Positions 7,738 through 16,564 are shown, numbered from the stretch's first letter. The stretch: DNA of 64,000 nt from Nocardiopsis dassonvillei_B (GCF_964273065.1 NZ_OZ186815.1:4278001-4342000); one strand, 5' to 3'. Program-made: numbers and translations. Notes: generated by a model not told the origin, from the sequence alone.

Positions 7738-8931
7738 ATGCCCACCACTCCGATCACCCCAACCGAGCCCACCACCCGGACCGCCTCCGGTACCACCCCC
7801 ACTCCCACCACCCCCACCACCGCTAACGCCACCGGACCCGACCGCCCCGAGCTCCAGCAGACCATCGAGGACATCGTCGGCCTCGGTTTCGGCGGACTGC
7901 AGATGCGCGTACACGACGAGAGAGGCTCCTGGGTCGGCAGCGCCGGTGTGCGCGAGTCCGGCATCCAGGAGGGACCACCCACCGACGGCCACTTCTGGAT
8001 CGGCAGCACCACCAAGACCTTCGTGGCGACCCTGGTCCTGCAACTGGTCGCCGAAGGACTGCTCGGGCTGGACGACCCCGTGGCCGACCGGCTGCCCCGG
8101 TTCGGGCTGGACACCCGGATCACGGTGCGGATGCTGCTCCAGCACAGCAGCGGGCTGTACAACTACACCGGCGAGCTCGAAGCCGACGGGACGTTCGTGC
8201 CGGGGATCGACGCGACGGGCAGGGCCTGGGCGCAGAACCGGTTCCGCAGCTACCGGCCCGACGAGCTGGTGGAGTTCTCGCTGGCCAGGCCGGCCCGGTT
8301 CGAGCCGGGGGCGCAGTGGAGCTACTCCAACACCAACTACACGCTGGCCGTGCTGCTGATCGAGGAGGTCACCGGGCACACGTACGCCGAGGCGATGCGG
8401 CAGCGGATCCTCGACCCGCTCGGGCTGTCGGGCACCGTGGTGCCGGGTGACTCCCCGGACCTGCCCGAGCCGCACGCCCACGGTTACTTCCACTACGAGG
8501 AGGACGGTGAGCGGGTGACGGTCGACGTCACCCGCCAGAACCTCTCCCTGCTGGTCGGCGCGGGTGACATGATCTCGACGACCCTGGACCTGCACACGTT
8601 CTTCAGCGCCCTGACGGGCGGTCGGCTGCTGCCGGACGCGCTGCTGTCCGAGATGTGCGAGCCGCACCCGGACTTCGGCTACGGCCTGGGGCTGTTCGTG
8701 CAGGACCTGGGAGAGGACCGCGGCACGATCCTCCACCACAACGGCAGCCCTCCCGGGGGCTACGGGGCACTGATGCTCGGTACCCCGGACGGCGTGACGA
8801 CCCTGACCGGCTCGCTGACCATGGGCGACGCGGCGATCAACCCGGCCGAGGTCTTTCCCGGGGTGCTGGAGCGGCTCATCGGTGAGGTCTTCGTCGAAGG
8901 CCGGGCCGAGGAAGCCACGCAGGCCGGATAG
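7738..8931 (+). CDS. Serine hydrolase, beta-lactamase/DD-peptidase family (397 aa)
   Basis: Class C beta-lactamase fold: SxxK as STTK in IGSTTKTFVATLVL (residues about 87-90), YxN as YSN in WSYSNTNYTL, and HHNGSPPGG as the third motif. Length fits D-alanyl-D-alanine carboxypeptidase or esterase EstB-type enzymes. No signal peptide is visible: the N-terminal 40 residues are Thr/Pro-rich (TTPITPTEPTT), so it may act on a cytoplasmic ester or amide. ATG at 7738 has GAAGGAG 7 nt upstream. It follows the DUF4097 gene and probably shares its control. The substrate is unknown. Confidence 0.87.
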   Translation: MPTTPITPTEPTTRTASGTTPTPTTPTTANATGPDRPELQQTIEDIVGLGFGGLQMRVHDERGSWVGSAGVRESGIQEGPPTDGHFWIGSTTKTFVATLVLQLVAEGLLGLDDPVADRLPRFGLDTRITVRMLLQHSSGLYNYTGELEADGTFVPGIDATGRAWAQNRFRSYRPDELVEFSLARPARFEPGAQWSYSNTNYTLAVLLIEEVTGHTYAEAMRQRILDPLGLSGTVVPGDSPDLPEPHAHGYFHYEEDGERVTVDVTRQNLSLLVGAGDMISTTLDLHTFFSALTGGRLLPDALLSEMCEPHPDFGYGLGLFVQDLGEDRGTILHHNGSPPGGYGALMLGTPDGVTTLTGSLTMGDAAINPAEVFPGVLERLIGEVFVEGRAEEATQAG

Positions 8932-9574
8932 CCGAACGCGGGTCCCGTCGCGGACCCGCGCGGCGGACGGAACACCGACCGGGCCGCGCCGGACCCACCG
9001 GGTCCCGCGCGGCCCGCGCCCGTGTCACAGCCGGAGCGGCCCACCGCACCGGACGACGCCGGAATCGCGCGGCTCGCACGGCTCGCGCGGCTCGCACGGC
9101 TTGCGCGGCTCGCACCTGCCAACGCCGGCTCGGCAGGGCCGTGGTCGCCGTCGGGGACAGCGCCCCGGACCCCGCAGCGGGGGCGGGAACCCCCCGCACG
9201 ACCCCTGCCCCGTGCAGGCCCTTCCCCGAGGCGGCCCTTGCCCGAGGCGGGCCGGCCTCCCGCTTCGCCCTTCCTCCCACCGGTCCGGCCCGGTCCCGAG
9301 CGGCCGAGCATGCGCGGGACGGGCCTCCCGTGCACCGCCCCGGCTCTGGTCGGCCCGGCAGCGCACGCGGAGACGACGGCACCTGGGACCGATGTGCCCT
9401 CCCGGGTGGGGTGGCTCCCGGGCCCGATCGCCGTCGGCCCGGTCTCGCCCGCCCACTCGCCCCCGCCCCGGCCTCGCGTGCGCGAGGCCGGGGCGGGCGC
9501 CTCTCAGCAGCCGGAGGGGGCCGCTCGCCGCCGCCTCACCGCCGGCCCGCTGTCAGGCCGCCGTTCCGGCGCAC
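8932..9574. other. Non-coding intergenic stretch
   Basis: No gene is supported between the convergent serine hydrolase and DUF6924 genes. It contains a hairpin at 8938-8959 (GCGGGTCC and GGACCCGC around a 6-nt loop), a likely terminator, and a 9-bp tandem repeat at 9067-9111. Long frames running through here have no ribosome sites and owe their length to base composition. Confidence 0.6.
9067..9111. repeat. Five-copy 9-bp tandem repeat
   Basis: GCGCGGCTC and GCACGGCTC alternate over 45 bp, with one T variant in the fourth unit. The array is non-coding as far as can be seen. Confidence 0.7.
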
Positions 9575-10594
9575 TCACACCGGCCCGGCGAGGCTCGCAG
9601 CCCGACTGTCCATGAAGTCCTCGAGGTCCATGTTGGAGAGCGCCAGGTTGACCACCATGTTCCCGAGCTGTACGGCGGGCAGCCGGAAGGCGCACCCCGG
9701 GCGGCCCCACAGCGGCACCACGACCACGGGGTGTTCCGGGTCGCGCATGGTGGGGCCGTCCGCGATCAGCACCACATCCGGGGCCTCCTCCCCGGATTCC
9801 CCGGGGACGGGCTGCACGGCGGCCATCAACTGCTCGGGGGACGCACCCTCGAACACCACGTCGTCCACGAAGTCGAAGTCGGTGCCGAAGTCGTCGACGA
9901 TGTCGCCGAACCACTCCGGCCCGGGATGGCGCACCGATTCCACCACCGCACTCCAGGCGGTGTCGTCGGTGAAGTCGGTGCGCACGAGCAGGCCTTCTCT
10001 CCCCTCGCCGGGCGGGGGCAGGGGCCGGGCCGGGGGCTCGTAGCGGGGCGCGGGGTCGAGTGTCTCCAGCCCGGCGCCGACGGGGTCGGAGAAGTCCCCA
10101 TCCTCCTCCCCGTCCACAGGGGACCACTCCTCGAAGCCCTCCAGGGTCAGCTCCGTGAGGGGGTGGTGCAGGACCAGATGGACGAGCGCGGCCAGCCGGG
10201 GCGAGATCTGGAACGCCTCCCCGCCGGAGGGCCGGAAGGCGACCAGCGGTCGCAGCCGGGGATCGGCCGCCGTCGCGTCGGTGACGAGGAGGACCAGGTC
10301 GGGCATCCACGTCCCCTCTCCGCCCAGGGCCTCGCGCACCTCCTCGGGGGCGGCGTCCCGCCAAGCAGGGGCGTCCACCGCGAGCAGCAGGCGCCGGGGT
10401 TCGCCGGGCGGGACCGCGGGCGGCTTGTCCAGGTCCGGGCCGACCACGGTCAGCCCGGGGAGCGGGCCCATCCGGGAGAGCACGTCGGCCCATGCGGCGT
10501 CGTCGCCGCCGGTACGGAGCAGCAGCGTGCCGAACACGCGCGGGCCGTCGTCGGCCGGAGGCAGGGGGAGGAAGGGGCGGGAGGGACGGGACAT
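9575..10594 (-). CDS. DUF6924 domain protein, two-domain (339 aa)
   Basis: Two related halves are visible: residues about 15-170 (LLLRTGGDDAAWADVLSRM) and about 205-335 (LLVRTDFTDDTAWSAVVESV), each starting with the strand-acidic-W pattern typical of DUF6924 proteins of actinobacteria. A Pro-rich linker joins them. No signal or membrane segment. The ATG at 10594 is preferred over an in-frame GTG at 10606 because GAGG lies upstream of it. It is followed on the right by the DUF6177 type VII-associated gene in the same direction after 180 bp. No reaction is known for the family. Confidence 0.7.
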   Translation of the reverse strand: MSRPSRPFLPLPPADDGPRVFGTLLLRTGGDDAAWADVLSRMGPLPGLTVVGPDLDKPPAVPPGEPRRLLLAVDAPAWRDAAPEEVREALGGEGTWMPDLVLLVTDATAADPRLRPLVAFRPSGGEAFQISPRLAALVHLVLHHPLTELTLEGFEEWSPVDGEEDGDFSDPVGAGLETLDPAPRYEPPARPLPPPGEGREGLLVRTDFTDDTAWSAVVESVRHPGPEWFGDIVDDFGTDFDFVDDVVFEGASPEQLMAAVQPVPGESGEEAPDVVLIADGPTMRDPEHPVVVVPLWGRPGCAFRLPAVQLGNMVVNLALSNMDLEDFMDSRAASLAGPV

Positions 10595-10774
10595 CAGAGG
10601 GGGCACCTCGCGGAGGGGAGGGGAAGGGGCGCCACCGTTCTACCGGCGCCCGACGACAGTCACGTGTCCCCCGCGCGAACAGCCGAAGTGTGCACCGGCG
10701 CGGACTTTTCACAACCGACCAGCCCCGCTTCGCTCCCGCAACCGGCCATGCATCCCCGCCCGCGGGCGCCTCCG

Positions 10775-12238
10775 CTATTCGGACGACCGCCCTCGGCTCG
10801 GACCGCCCATGGGCGGCAACGCCCTGGCCAAGTGCAGGGCCTGGGCCCGCGCGAGCTCGGCCGATCGCAGTGCTCCCGCGTCGTCTTCGGGGAAGGGGAA
10901 CCAGACAGGGCATGCGTTCCCCCCGCCGAGCGGAACACCCTCCACCGGCCCGCACGAGAGCCCGTCTCCGAGCCTTGCCGCCTCACGGGGGCCGACGGCC
11001 ATTCCGACCGTGCCGGGCACACCGGTCCAGCGTGCCTCGCAGGTGGTGTCGGCCCGCCCCCGCGACTTGCGGAACCACACCTGGGAGAGCAGCCCTTCAG
11101 CGGCCAGGGCCTCCACAACCGAGGCGACCTCTTCTGCAGAGGGAAACCGCTCGCCCGGCCCGTATCCGATGACCAGCGAGATCTGTTCCCGCGCCCGTTC
11201 TCCGCTCCACTCCACGCGCAGACTTCCTGTGAACGACCTCTTCGCCTCCGCCGGAGCAGAGAAATGGAAACGGCCCGAACGGGGGAAACGGCTCCGGATG
11301 AGGCGGACGAGCCGCTCCCTGTCCCAGGGGGCCAGGGCGGGTTCATGGGTTCCCCATCCTCCTGGAACCGCACCGGCCAACAGCCCGGTGAGGATCTCCA
11401 CGCTCCGCCCGAACGGGGGCGCGAAGGTTCCGCGATGGTCCACGGTCAGATTGACGAGGAGCTGGAGACCCTCTTCGGAAGAAGAGTCGAAGCCCTCCAC
11501 GGCCCGGAAAGCGGCGGGATCGGTCACTGTGGGGACGAAACCCTCTCCGTCGTCCCAGCGCAGAGGAACACCGGAGGATCCGTCGATGTACTCCTCCTCT
11601 GCGGTGCGCACGACCCACCGTGCCTTGGGCATGGACATCAGGGTGCGCAGTGCATAGGTCAGCCGCGCAGATGCGGGCGTCAGCAACTGGAAGCCGGGGC
11701 CGCGCAGACCGTGCGAGAAGAGCGCATCCGTGATCCAGCTGGACAATGGGACGACGTCGCGGTCCTGTGCGATGACGAAGGTGCTGCCGGCGACGCGTTC
11801 CACGGCCGGGTGGCCGCTCACGGCTCCGGTGTGCTCCGAAGGGCCAGGGTCCTCCCAGGGGCCGAGATCTCCGGGCCCGGACGTCCACACGCTTCCACCC
11901 ATGCCCAGGGCCAGAGCGTCGGCGACGCGGTGGGCGGCATCCCGGCCCTCCTGGTCGGGGCGGGCTCGCAGCTCCACCCACCAGCAGGGATCGGGCAGGC
12001 CCCACACGGCCTCCTGTCCGAGCAGCCGGGCGACCTCAGCGCGGGAACCGACCGACTGCGGCGGTTCCAGGGTGACCAGCGGACGTCCGGCGGGGTCGCA
12101 CAGCCGCAGGATGTTGCCTCCGCTGAGGGCATCCAGGGACCGGCCGGAACCGGCCTGCCTGAAGGCCTCAGAGACCGCCTGCGGGTCGGGCACGCGGGCG
12201 GTCAGCGCCACGACGTCGTAAGTCACGGAGGTCTCCAT
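10775..12238 (-). CDS. DUF6177 family protein, type VII secretion-associated (487 aa)
   Basis: A soluble protein opening with METSVTYDVVALTARVPD, then WWVELRARPDQEG, HPAVERVAGSTFVIAQDRDV, SARLTYALRTLMS and a C-terminal CPVWFPFPED. This architecture matches DUF6177 proteins, which in Streptomyces and relatives sit beside WXG100 and DUF6507 genes. The same context holds here: divergent genes at 12387-15318 encode a DUF6507 protein and a WXG-headed toxin. No ribosome site precedes the ATG. The role is unknown; by position it may assist export or folding of the toxin partner (inference). Confidence 0.7.
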   Translation of the reverse strand: METSVTYDVVALTARVPDPQAVSEAFRQAGSGRSLDALSGGNILRLCDPAGRPLVTLEPPQSVGSRAEVARLLGQEAVWGLPDPCWWVELRARPDQEGRDAAHRVADALALGMGGSVWTSGPGDLGPWEDPGPSEHTGAVSGHPAVERVAGSTFVIAQDRDVVPLSSWITDALFSHGLRGPGFQLLTPASARLTYALRTLMSMPKARWVVRTAEEEYIDGSSGVPLRWDDGEGFVPTVTDPAAFRAVEGFDSSSEEGLQLLVNLTVDHRGTFAPPFGRSVEILTGLLAGAVPGGWGTHEPALAPWDRERLVRLIRSRFPRSGRFHFSAPAEAKRSFTGSLRVEWSGERAREQISLVIGYGPGERFPSAEEVASVVEALAAEGLLSQVWFRKSRGRADTTCEARWTGVPGTVGMAVGPREAARLGDGLSCGPVEGVPLGGGNACPVWFPFPEDDAGALRSAELARAQALHLARALPPMGGPSRGRSSE

Positions 12239-12386
12239 CGGTTCGGGGAGTGCGAACGGCGGTGCGCCGAGGGAACTCCTGCGTGTACGGCCCGGGCCAC
12301 CCTCTGTCGCAGCCGATCGGCATAATACGCCCGAAGAGATAACGAAGATCGCTTATCCCATTGAATCTCATGAAAGGGGGGTCCGC

Positions 12387-12725
12387 ATGAAGTTCGACCT
12401 GGTGGAACCGGGTTCCTGGGACGAGCAAGAACCCGAACGGGCGCCTCTCGGCCCACCGGAGGCCCGGTTCTCCGACCGTACGTTTCCCATGCTGTCCTGG
12501 CTCACCCAAGAGGAGCAGAGTGAGCGGCTGAAGGACGGTTTCACCTCCCTGGAAAAGCGTCTGACCAGGTCTTTCGAAAGGCTTCGTCCGGCGCTGTCCC
12601 GTATGGAGGCGGCGGTCATCCGTGCACAACAGGAAATGGCCGGAACCGGCCATGTCGAGGATGCCGAACTCCCGGAGGGATTTCGTGCCGAGCGGTTCTC
12701 CGGGGTACGGGAAGGAGCCCGATGA
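12387..12725 (+). CDS. Small helical protein upstream of DUF6507 (112 aa)
   Basis: ATG at 12387 with strong GAAAGGGGGG upstream. The central region (LTQEEQSERLKDGFTSLEKR to ALSRMEAAVIRAQQEM) is predicted long amphipathic helix; no signal or membrane segment. It overlaps the next start by 4 bp (ATGA), so translation is coupled to the DUF6507 gene. Not a family I recognise, but size, helicity and neighbours suggest a type VII chaperone- or substrate-like partner. Confidence 0.65.
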   Translation: MKFDLVEPGSWDEQEPERAPLGPPEARFSDRTFPMLSWLTQEEQSERLKDGFTSLEKRLTRSFERLRPALSRMEAAVIRAQQEMAGTGHVEDAELPEGFRAERFSGVREGAR

Positions 12726-13075
12726 GTACCTGGGATATCGATCCTCCGGGTGTGGGCGGGGTTCTCACCGAGGTCTTCACCACTCTCGGTGACGGCAGCG
12801 GTGACGCCCTGGACGGAACGATGAACACCATGGCAGAGGAGATCCTCGCCGCCGCGACGGCCTCGTGCAGCGCACCGGTCCAGAACGAGCTCTACAACTT
12901 CCTGGAGCACTACAGCGGTCTGGCCGAAGCGATGGTCACGAGGGCCGGATCCGCGATGGAGGGGTGCTCTCTGGCCGTGGACGCCTATCTCGCCGGTGAC
13001 CTGGAAATGGCCGAGGAAGCCCAGAACAACGCGGGCGTGGTCGACAGCGTCGACCCGATGCACGCACCCCACTGA
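12722..13075 (+). CDS. DUF6507 family protein, WXG100-like (117 aa)
   Basis: It begins STWDIDPPGVGGVL, the typical opening of DUF6507 proteins, and ends with the conserved YLAGDLEMAEEAQNNA. The family is a helical-hairpin relative of WXG100 proteins exported by type VII (ESX-like) systems in actinobacteria. The start overlaps the preceding stop by 4 bp. The toxin gene begins 65 bp downstream. It probably acts as a secretion partner of that toxin (inference from co-location). No EccC-type ATPase or other core secretion gene lies in the window. Confidence 0.78.
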   Translation: MSTWDIDPPGVGGVLTEVFTTLGDGSGDALDGTMNTMAEEILAAATASCSAPVQNELYNFLEHYSGLAEAMVTRAGSAMEGCSLAVDAYLAGDLEMAEEAQNNAGVVDSVDPMHAPH

Positions 13076-13140
13076 TCCCGCTCGGCCCTGTACTCGCCGT
13101 CCCTCCGCCCCCATCCCGCCCCCTTCAGGGAGCCGACGAC

Positions 13141-15318
13141 GTGCCCCCCATCGAAGAGCGTGTTCCCCAGGCCGACCTGAGGAATCAGCAGCCCCTGGTC
13201 CTGGATTACACGGCCCTCATCCATCCGCCCGCGATCCCCTCGGTCCCGGCTTCACCGGATTCCCTGGAAGCGGCGGCGTCCGCCATGCGCACCGCGGCCG
13301 GGGAGATCTCCGAGGGCGGTCACAGCGTCGAGGCCTCCTGGCAGGGGTTGCAGGAGCACTACAAGGCGCCCGAAGCGGAACGGCTGTACTCCGTGATGGG
13401 GCCGGTGGCGACCAAGGGCGATGCGGTCGGCGACGACACCGCGGTCGTCGCCGATGCCCTGGAGACGTTCGCCGAGGAGGCCCGCACATCCAGGCAGAAG
13501 CTCGAAGGGCTCCGCGAGCGGGCGTGGACACTCTACGAGAAGTGCAAGGACAAGGAGCACTGGCACCTCAACCCCGTTGACTTCATTGAGAACGTCATTC
13601 TGAAGACCGAGGTCAACCGTGCGTGGGGGACCTACCAGGAAGCGGAGCGGAGCTGCGCCCAGAGCATCGCGGGGGTCACCGGCTCGGGGACCGACTACGT
13701 GGCGGCGGGGCACGCTGGCGACGGGGTCAACACCTTCGTCTACGGCATCGATCCCGACGACGTCCCTTCCTACACGCTCGACCCGTCACTGGAGGGCGCG
13801 GACCGGCTCTGGGACCTGATGGGCAAGTCCAACGACCTGACCTGGCACCTCGTGGTCCACGCGGACCTGCCCTGGATCCTGGACCCCGCACGCGACGGGG
13901 CCATGGCCCTCTGGGACGGTTTCGGGCCCACGATGCTGTGGGACATGGGGGTGTCGGCCGTGGTGGCGGCCGGCCTGTGGACCGAGGACCGGGGGTGGGC
14001 ATCCTCCCCCTCGGAGGTCGGGAACAACTTCGTCGACCACAAGGTCGATCTGGTACTGAGCGCCGCGGCCATCACAGGGCTGTACGGGCAGCAGGGGTTC
14101 ATGAACCCCTTCGACGACGACTCCCGGGACGGGGAGTTGTGGTGGGAGAACATCAAGGACGCCTGGGGGCCGGTGCTCCACGAGCAGTTCCCGTGGACCG
14201 AACTGGAGGAGCGTCCGGCCTACGCCTGGACCACGGGCGGGGCCAACGCGGCCGTCGCCCTGTTCACGGGCCCGATCGGGTGGAGCGTCAAGGGGGCGAC
14301 CCTGGCGAGCACGTTCCTGCGCGGTGACTTCCTCCCCGACGCGGGTGGAGGAGGCCGGGACGGATTCGACAGTCCGTTCACGACCGCCTGGGCGGACGGC
14401 CCCGGTGGCGGGTCGGGTTTCGGTTTGCCTTCCTTCGTCGTCAACAACCTGGGCGACTACTCGGAGATCACCGAACGCATCAGGGGCTTCTTCACGGAGA
14501 CGTCCGGTCCGGCCAACTTCCACTCCCCCGACACGCCTCGCTCCGAAGCTACAGAAACCAACAGTGGTTTCGACTCGGATCGGTCACCCCAAAACGGCGG
14601 AAGCGAGAATCCCGAGCAGAATCATTTCACCTCGAATGGCGACGAGTCGGTCGGACCCGGTGCTGACTATTTCCATGATTCCAACGACGGCTCGGAAAAC
14701 TCTGACGATCTACATGCCGGATGGGCCTTTCCTGTCAGGGTGGATGAGTCCATCTCGTCGGACCTGCTAGGAGAGATTCGGGTTTCGGTGGACCTCTTGA
14801 GTCAGGTTCATCGTTTCCCGGACGACATGTCCGAAATAACATTCAAGCGCAATGAGCTTCGCCCGGGAGCCAGTGGGGAGTTCGTGCCTATAAAGAGGTT
14901 GATTATTCTTGATCCAAGTGATGAATATGTGAGAGAAGACATCGTTCATGAAATCGGACACGCGGTGGACCAGGCTGGCGATAGGACGACCCGTCTAGGG
15001 CTGGGGTCAATGTCGGCAAGGCTGTCGCCGGCGATGAGGAATTTTCTGGAAGTGGTAAAAAATTCACCAGAATTTCAAGAGATCAATAGTCAGCCAAGGT
15101 CTCGCTATGTGGAATACCTCACCTCGCCGCAGGAGCTGTTTGCGCGGAGCTATTCCCAGTGGATCACTGGAAAGACGGGAGATTCGATGCTTCGGGAGAA
15201 GCTTGATATCAATCGCTCCCTTCCGGGGTTTGACAGAAATCGCCAATGGAGTGATGATAACTTCAGGCCGATAGAAGAGGCGCTCGAGGGCGTCTTCAGA
15301 GAATGGGGTTTGCTGTGA
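13141..15318 (+). CDS. WXG-headed polymorphic toxin with C-terminal zincin metallopeptidase domain (725 aa)
   Basis: GTG start with AGGGAG 9 nt upstream. Residues about 37-140 form a WXG100/LXG-like helical head containing WQG (67-69), the export signal type of ESX effectors. A central part (about 200-450) is rich in Trp and Gly and could be a pre-toxin region. A Ser/Asn/Asp-rich linker (about 460-530) leads to the tip, with zinc motif HEIGH (603-607) and a later SPQELFARSY Glu (665) placed like the third ligand of zincins. The final 0.8 kb is much less GC-rich than the rest, indicating a swapped-in tip. The next gene overlaps its stop codon. Predicted to cleave a target protein in rival cells; the target is unknown. 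Confidence 0.8.
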   Translation: MPPIEERVPQADLRNQQPLVLDYTALIHPPAIPSVPASPDSLEAAASAMRTAAGEISEGGHSVEASWQGLQEHYKAPEAERLYSVMGPVATKGDAVGDDTAVVADALETFAEEARTSRQKLEGLRERAWTLYEKCKDKEHWHLNPVDFIENVILKTEVNRAWGTYQEAERSCAQSIAGVTGSGTDYVAAGHAGDGVNTFVYGIDPDDVPSYTLDPSLEGADRLWDLMGKSNDLTWHLVVHADLPWILDPARDGAMALWDGFGPTMLWDMGVSAVVAAGLWTEDRGWASSPSEVGNNFVDHKVDLVLSAAAITGLYGQQGFMNPFDDDSRDGELWWENIKDAWGPVLHEQFPWTELEERPAYAWTTGGANAAVALFTGPIGWSVKGATLASTFLRGDFLPDAGGGGRDGFDSPFTTAWADGPGGGSGFGLPSFVVNNLGDYSEITERIRGFFTETSGPANFHSPDTPRSEATETNSGFDSDRSPQNGGSENPEQNHFTSNGDESVGPGADYFHDSNDGSENSDDLHAGWAFPVRVDESISSDLLGEIRVSVDLLSQVHRFPDDMSEITFKRNELRPGASGEFVPIKRLIILDPSDEYVREDIVHEIGHAVDQAGDRTTRLGLGSMSARLSPAMRNFLEVVKNSPEFQEINSQPRSRYVEYLTSPQELFARSYSQWITGKTGDSMLREKLDINRSLPGFDRNRQWSDDNFRPIEEALEGVFREWGLL

Positions 15319-15461
15319 TCGTTCCTGTGGAAGACCCGGAGAACTACTCTTTCGAGGAGCTCGTTGCCATGTACGAGGAGCTCGGGCTCAGCAAGGCGCA
15401 GGCTGAGGCGCACGCCGACATCCTGAAGAACCCGGATCCGGAGGGACGCGAGACATACTGA
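15315..15461 (+). CDS. Small acidic protein, candidate immunity factor (48 aa)
   Basis: GTG at 15315 overlaps the toxin TGA as GTGA, a common translational-coupling arrangement; an ATG at 15303 would give 52 residues. The product is acidic and helical (YSFEELVAMYEELGLSKAQ) and shares the low-GC, non-host codon use of the toxin tip. In polymorphic toxin loci the immunity gene directly follows the toxin. At this length it could also be a truncated immunity gene, as an IS remnant follows at once. The function is inferred only. Confidence 0.5.
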   Translation: MIVPVEDPENYSFEELVAMYEELGLSKAQAEAHADILKNPDPEGRETY

Positions 15462-15464
15462 GAA

Positions 15465-15900
15465 TTTTTCATCCTACGTCGCGGAGTTGAAGGGCGGGCA
15501 CGGCTCGGGCGTTCTCTCCAGTCCGGTGCGGGCAGCAGCGTAGGCGGCGCAGGGCGTCCCAATTCTTGAGCTGTGGCGATCGCACGCACGCACGCACGCT
15601 CGCTCGGTGAGCGGAGCTTGGCGTGGGCGGATTCGGCGTCTTTCCTTCGCTGCGGCTTGCCGCGCCCCTTGAACGAGCAGAACACCTCGTCAGAGAGCCC
15701 ACGTAGCCCTTGTCGCCCAGCCCGATCAGTCCCGCAGCCCCGATGCGCTCGGCGATCTTCCATACCCGGGCGGCCTTGATGTCGTGCACCGCCCCGGACA
15801 GCGACCAGGAGGTCCACAGTGGTTCGCCGTCGGGTGTGGCCATGACCTGGATGTTCATGCCGTGCCGCCGGTCTGGGAACCGTGATGCTCGACTGGGCGG
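15465..15900 (-). pseudogene. IS5-type DDE transposase remnant
   Basis: On the minus strand RHGMNIQVMATPDGEPLW, SLSGAVHDIKAARVW and GLIGLGDKGYVG are the central DDE region of IS5-family transposases, and PQLKNWDALRRLRCCPHRTG is the usual C-terminus. Between them the frame shifts (FKGRGKPQRRKD is in a second frame) and shifts back inside a CGCA-repeat slippage tract at 15581-15600. The N-terminal third is absent. Not functional. No terminal inverted repeats were found. Confidence 0.75.
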
Positions 15901-15902
15901 GT

Positions 15903-16100
15903 GACACAGCACGCAGCCGGAGAGCCGGAGCACTGCGGCTGGACTGTGTGTGCTTCAACGCGAGGTTGCGCACCTACTACGAGGCCCGGGGTTTCGCCCA
16001 CCGAGGTGATGTGGTCGTGGGCGGGACCCCCGGGCAGCGGTAGGACGAGGGTCCTGTCACCCGGGTCAGCCGGTACGAACTCGGCTTGTGGGTCGGCTGA
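15903..16100 (+). pseudogene. GNAT acetyltransferase relic with internal stop
   Basis: Translation from 15903 gives RRAGALRLDCVCFNARL, YYEARGFAHRGDVVVGG and, after an in-frame TAG at 16041, VTRVSRYELGLW before a TGA. This is the C-terminal half of a GNAT N-acetyltransferase (the LRLDC..N..LR.YYE..GF signature) with its N-terminus removed at the transposase junction and a nonsense codon. Two further changes would be needed to restore it. Confidence 0.65.
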
Positions 16101-16191
16101 TCGTTCCCGGCCGACCAGGCGCGCTTCGTCCCGGCCGCGGTGCCGGTGGCGGGCGTCGCGCCAAGGCCGGGGAGCACGCCGCTGCGGAGGA

Positions 16192-16281
16192 GCGGAGGTG
16201 CGTGACACCAAGAACCGCGAAGTGGGGCACCTGACCTTCGCGTCCATGGAGTGGGTCGCGGCTCTCGCCGCTGAGAAGTAG
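16192..16281 (+). pseudogene. DUF397 protein C-terminal fragment
   Basis: The last 29 codons read EVRDTKNREVGHLTF and MEWVAALAAEK, the VRDSK...F...W conserved end of DUF397 proteins. The N-terminal W.KSSYSG..CVE part is missing and no start is visible. An intact paralogue lies 112 bp downstream, so this is probably a decayed duplicate. Confidence 0.6.
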
Positions 16282-16393
16282 CCACTTCCACGCGGGCCCC
16301 GGGGTTTCCCGGGGCCTTCGTCATGTGCGGGCGCCGTTCGGGAAGGGGGAAGGTGAGACTTGAAGCGACCCTCTGCAGGCCCCTGGAGCGGTG

Positions 16394-16564
16394 ATGAACC
16401 ACCCGACCGACTGGCACAAGAGCAGCTACAGCGGTGATTCCCTGAACTGCGTGGAGACCCGGGAGCACGCGTCCGGTGTTGACGTCCGGGACACCGGGCA
16501 CCGCCGGGACGGGTACCTCACCTTCGGCTCCGCCGAGTGGGCCGCCGTCCTGGCGGCCGAATAG
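16394..16564 (+). CDS. DUF397 domain protein (56 aa)
   Basis: A complete small protein: DWHKSSYSGDSLNCVE, VDVRDTG and YLTFGSAEWAAVLAAE match DUF397 from end to end. ATG at 16394 preceded by GGAG. In actinobacteria DUF397 genes normally lie beside an XRE-type helix-turn-helix regulator (BldB/WhiJ-like systems) and act in developmental or toxin-antitoxin-like control. Here no such partner remains; the region upstream is a graveyard of gene fragments. Confidence 0.8.
   Translation: MNHPTDWHKSSYSGDSLNCVETREHASGVDVRDTGHRRDGYLTFGSAEWAAVLAAE

Noticed and set aside
8882..12325. A 1147-codon plus-strand frame over the DUF6924 and DUF6177 genes
   Set aside because: Antisense to two family-supported genes. 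No ribosome site; Arg/Pro-rich composition is an artefact of high GC.
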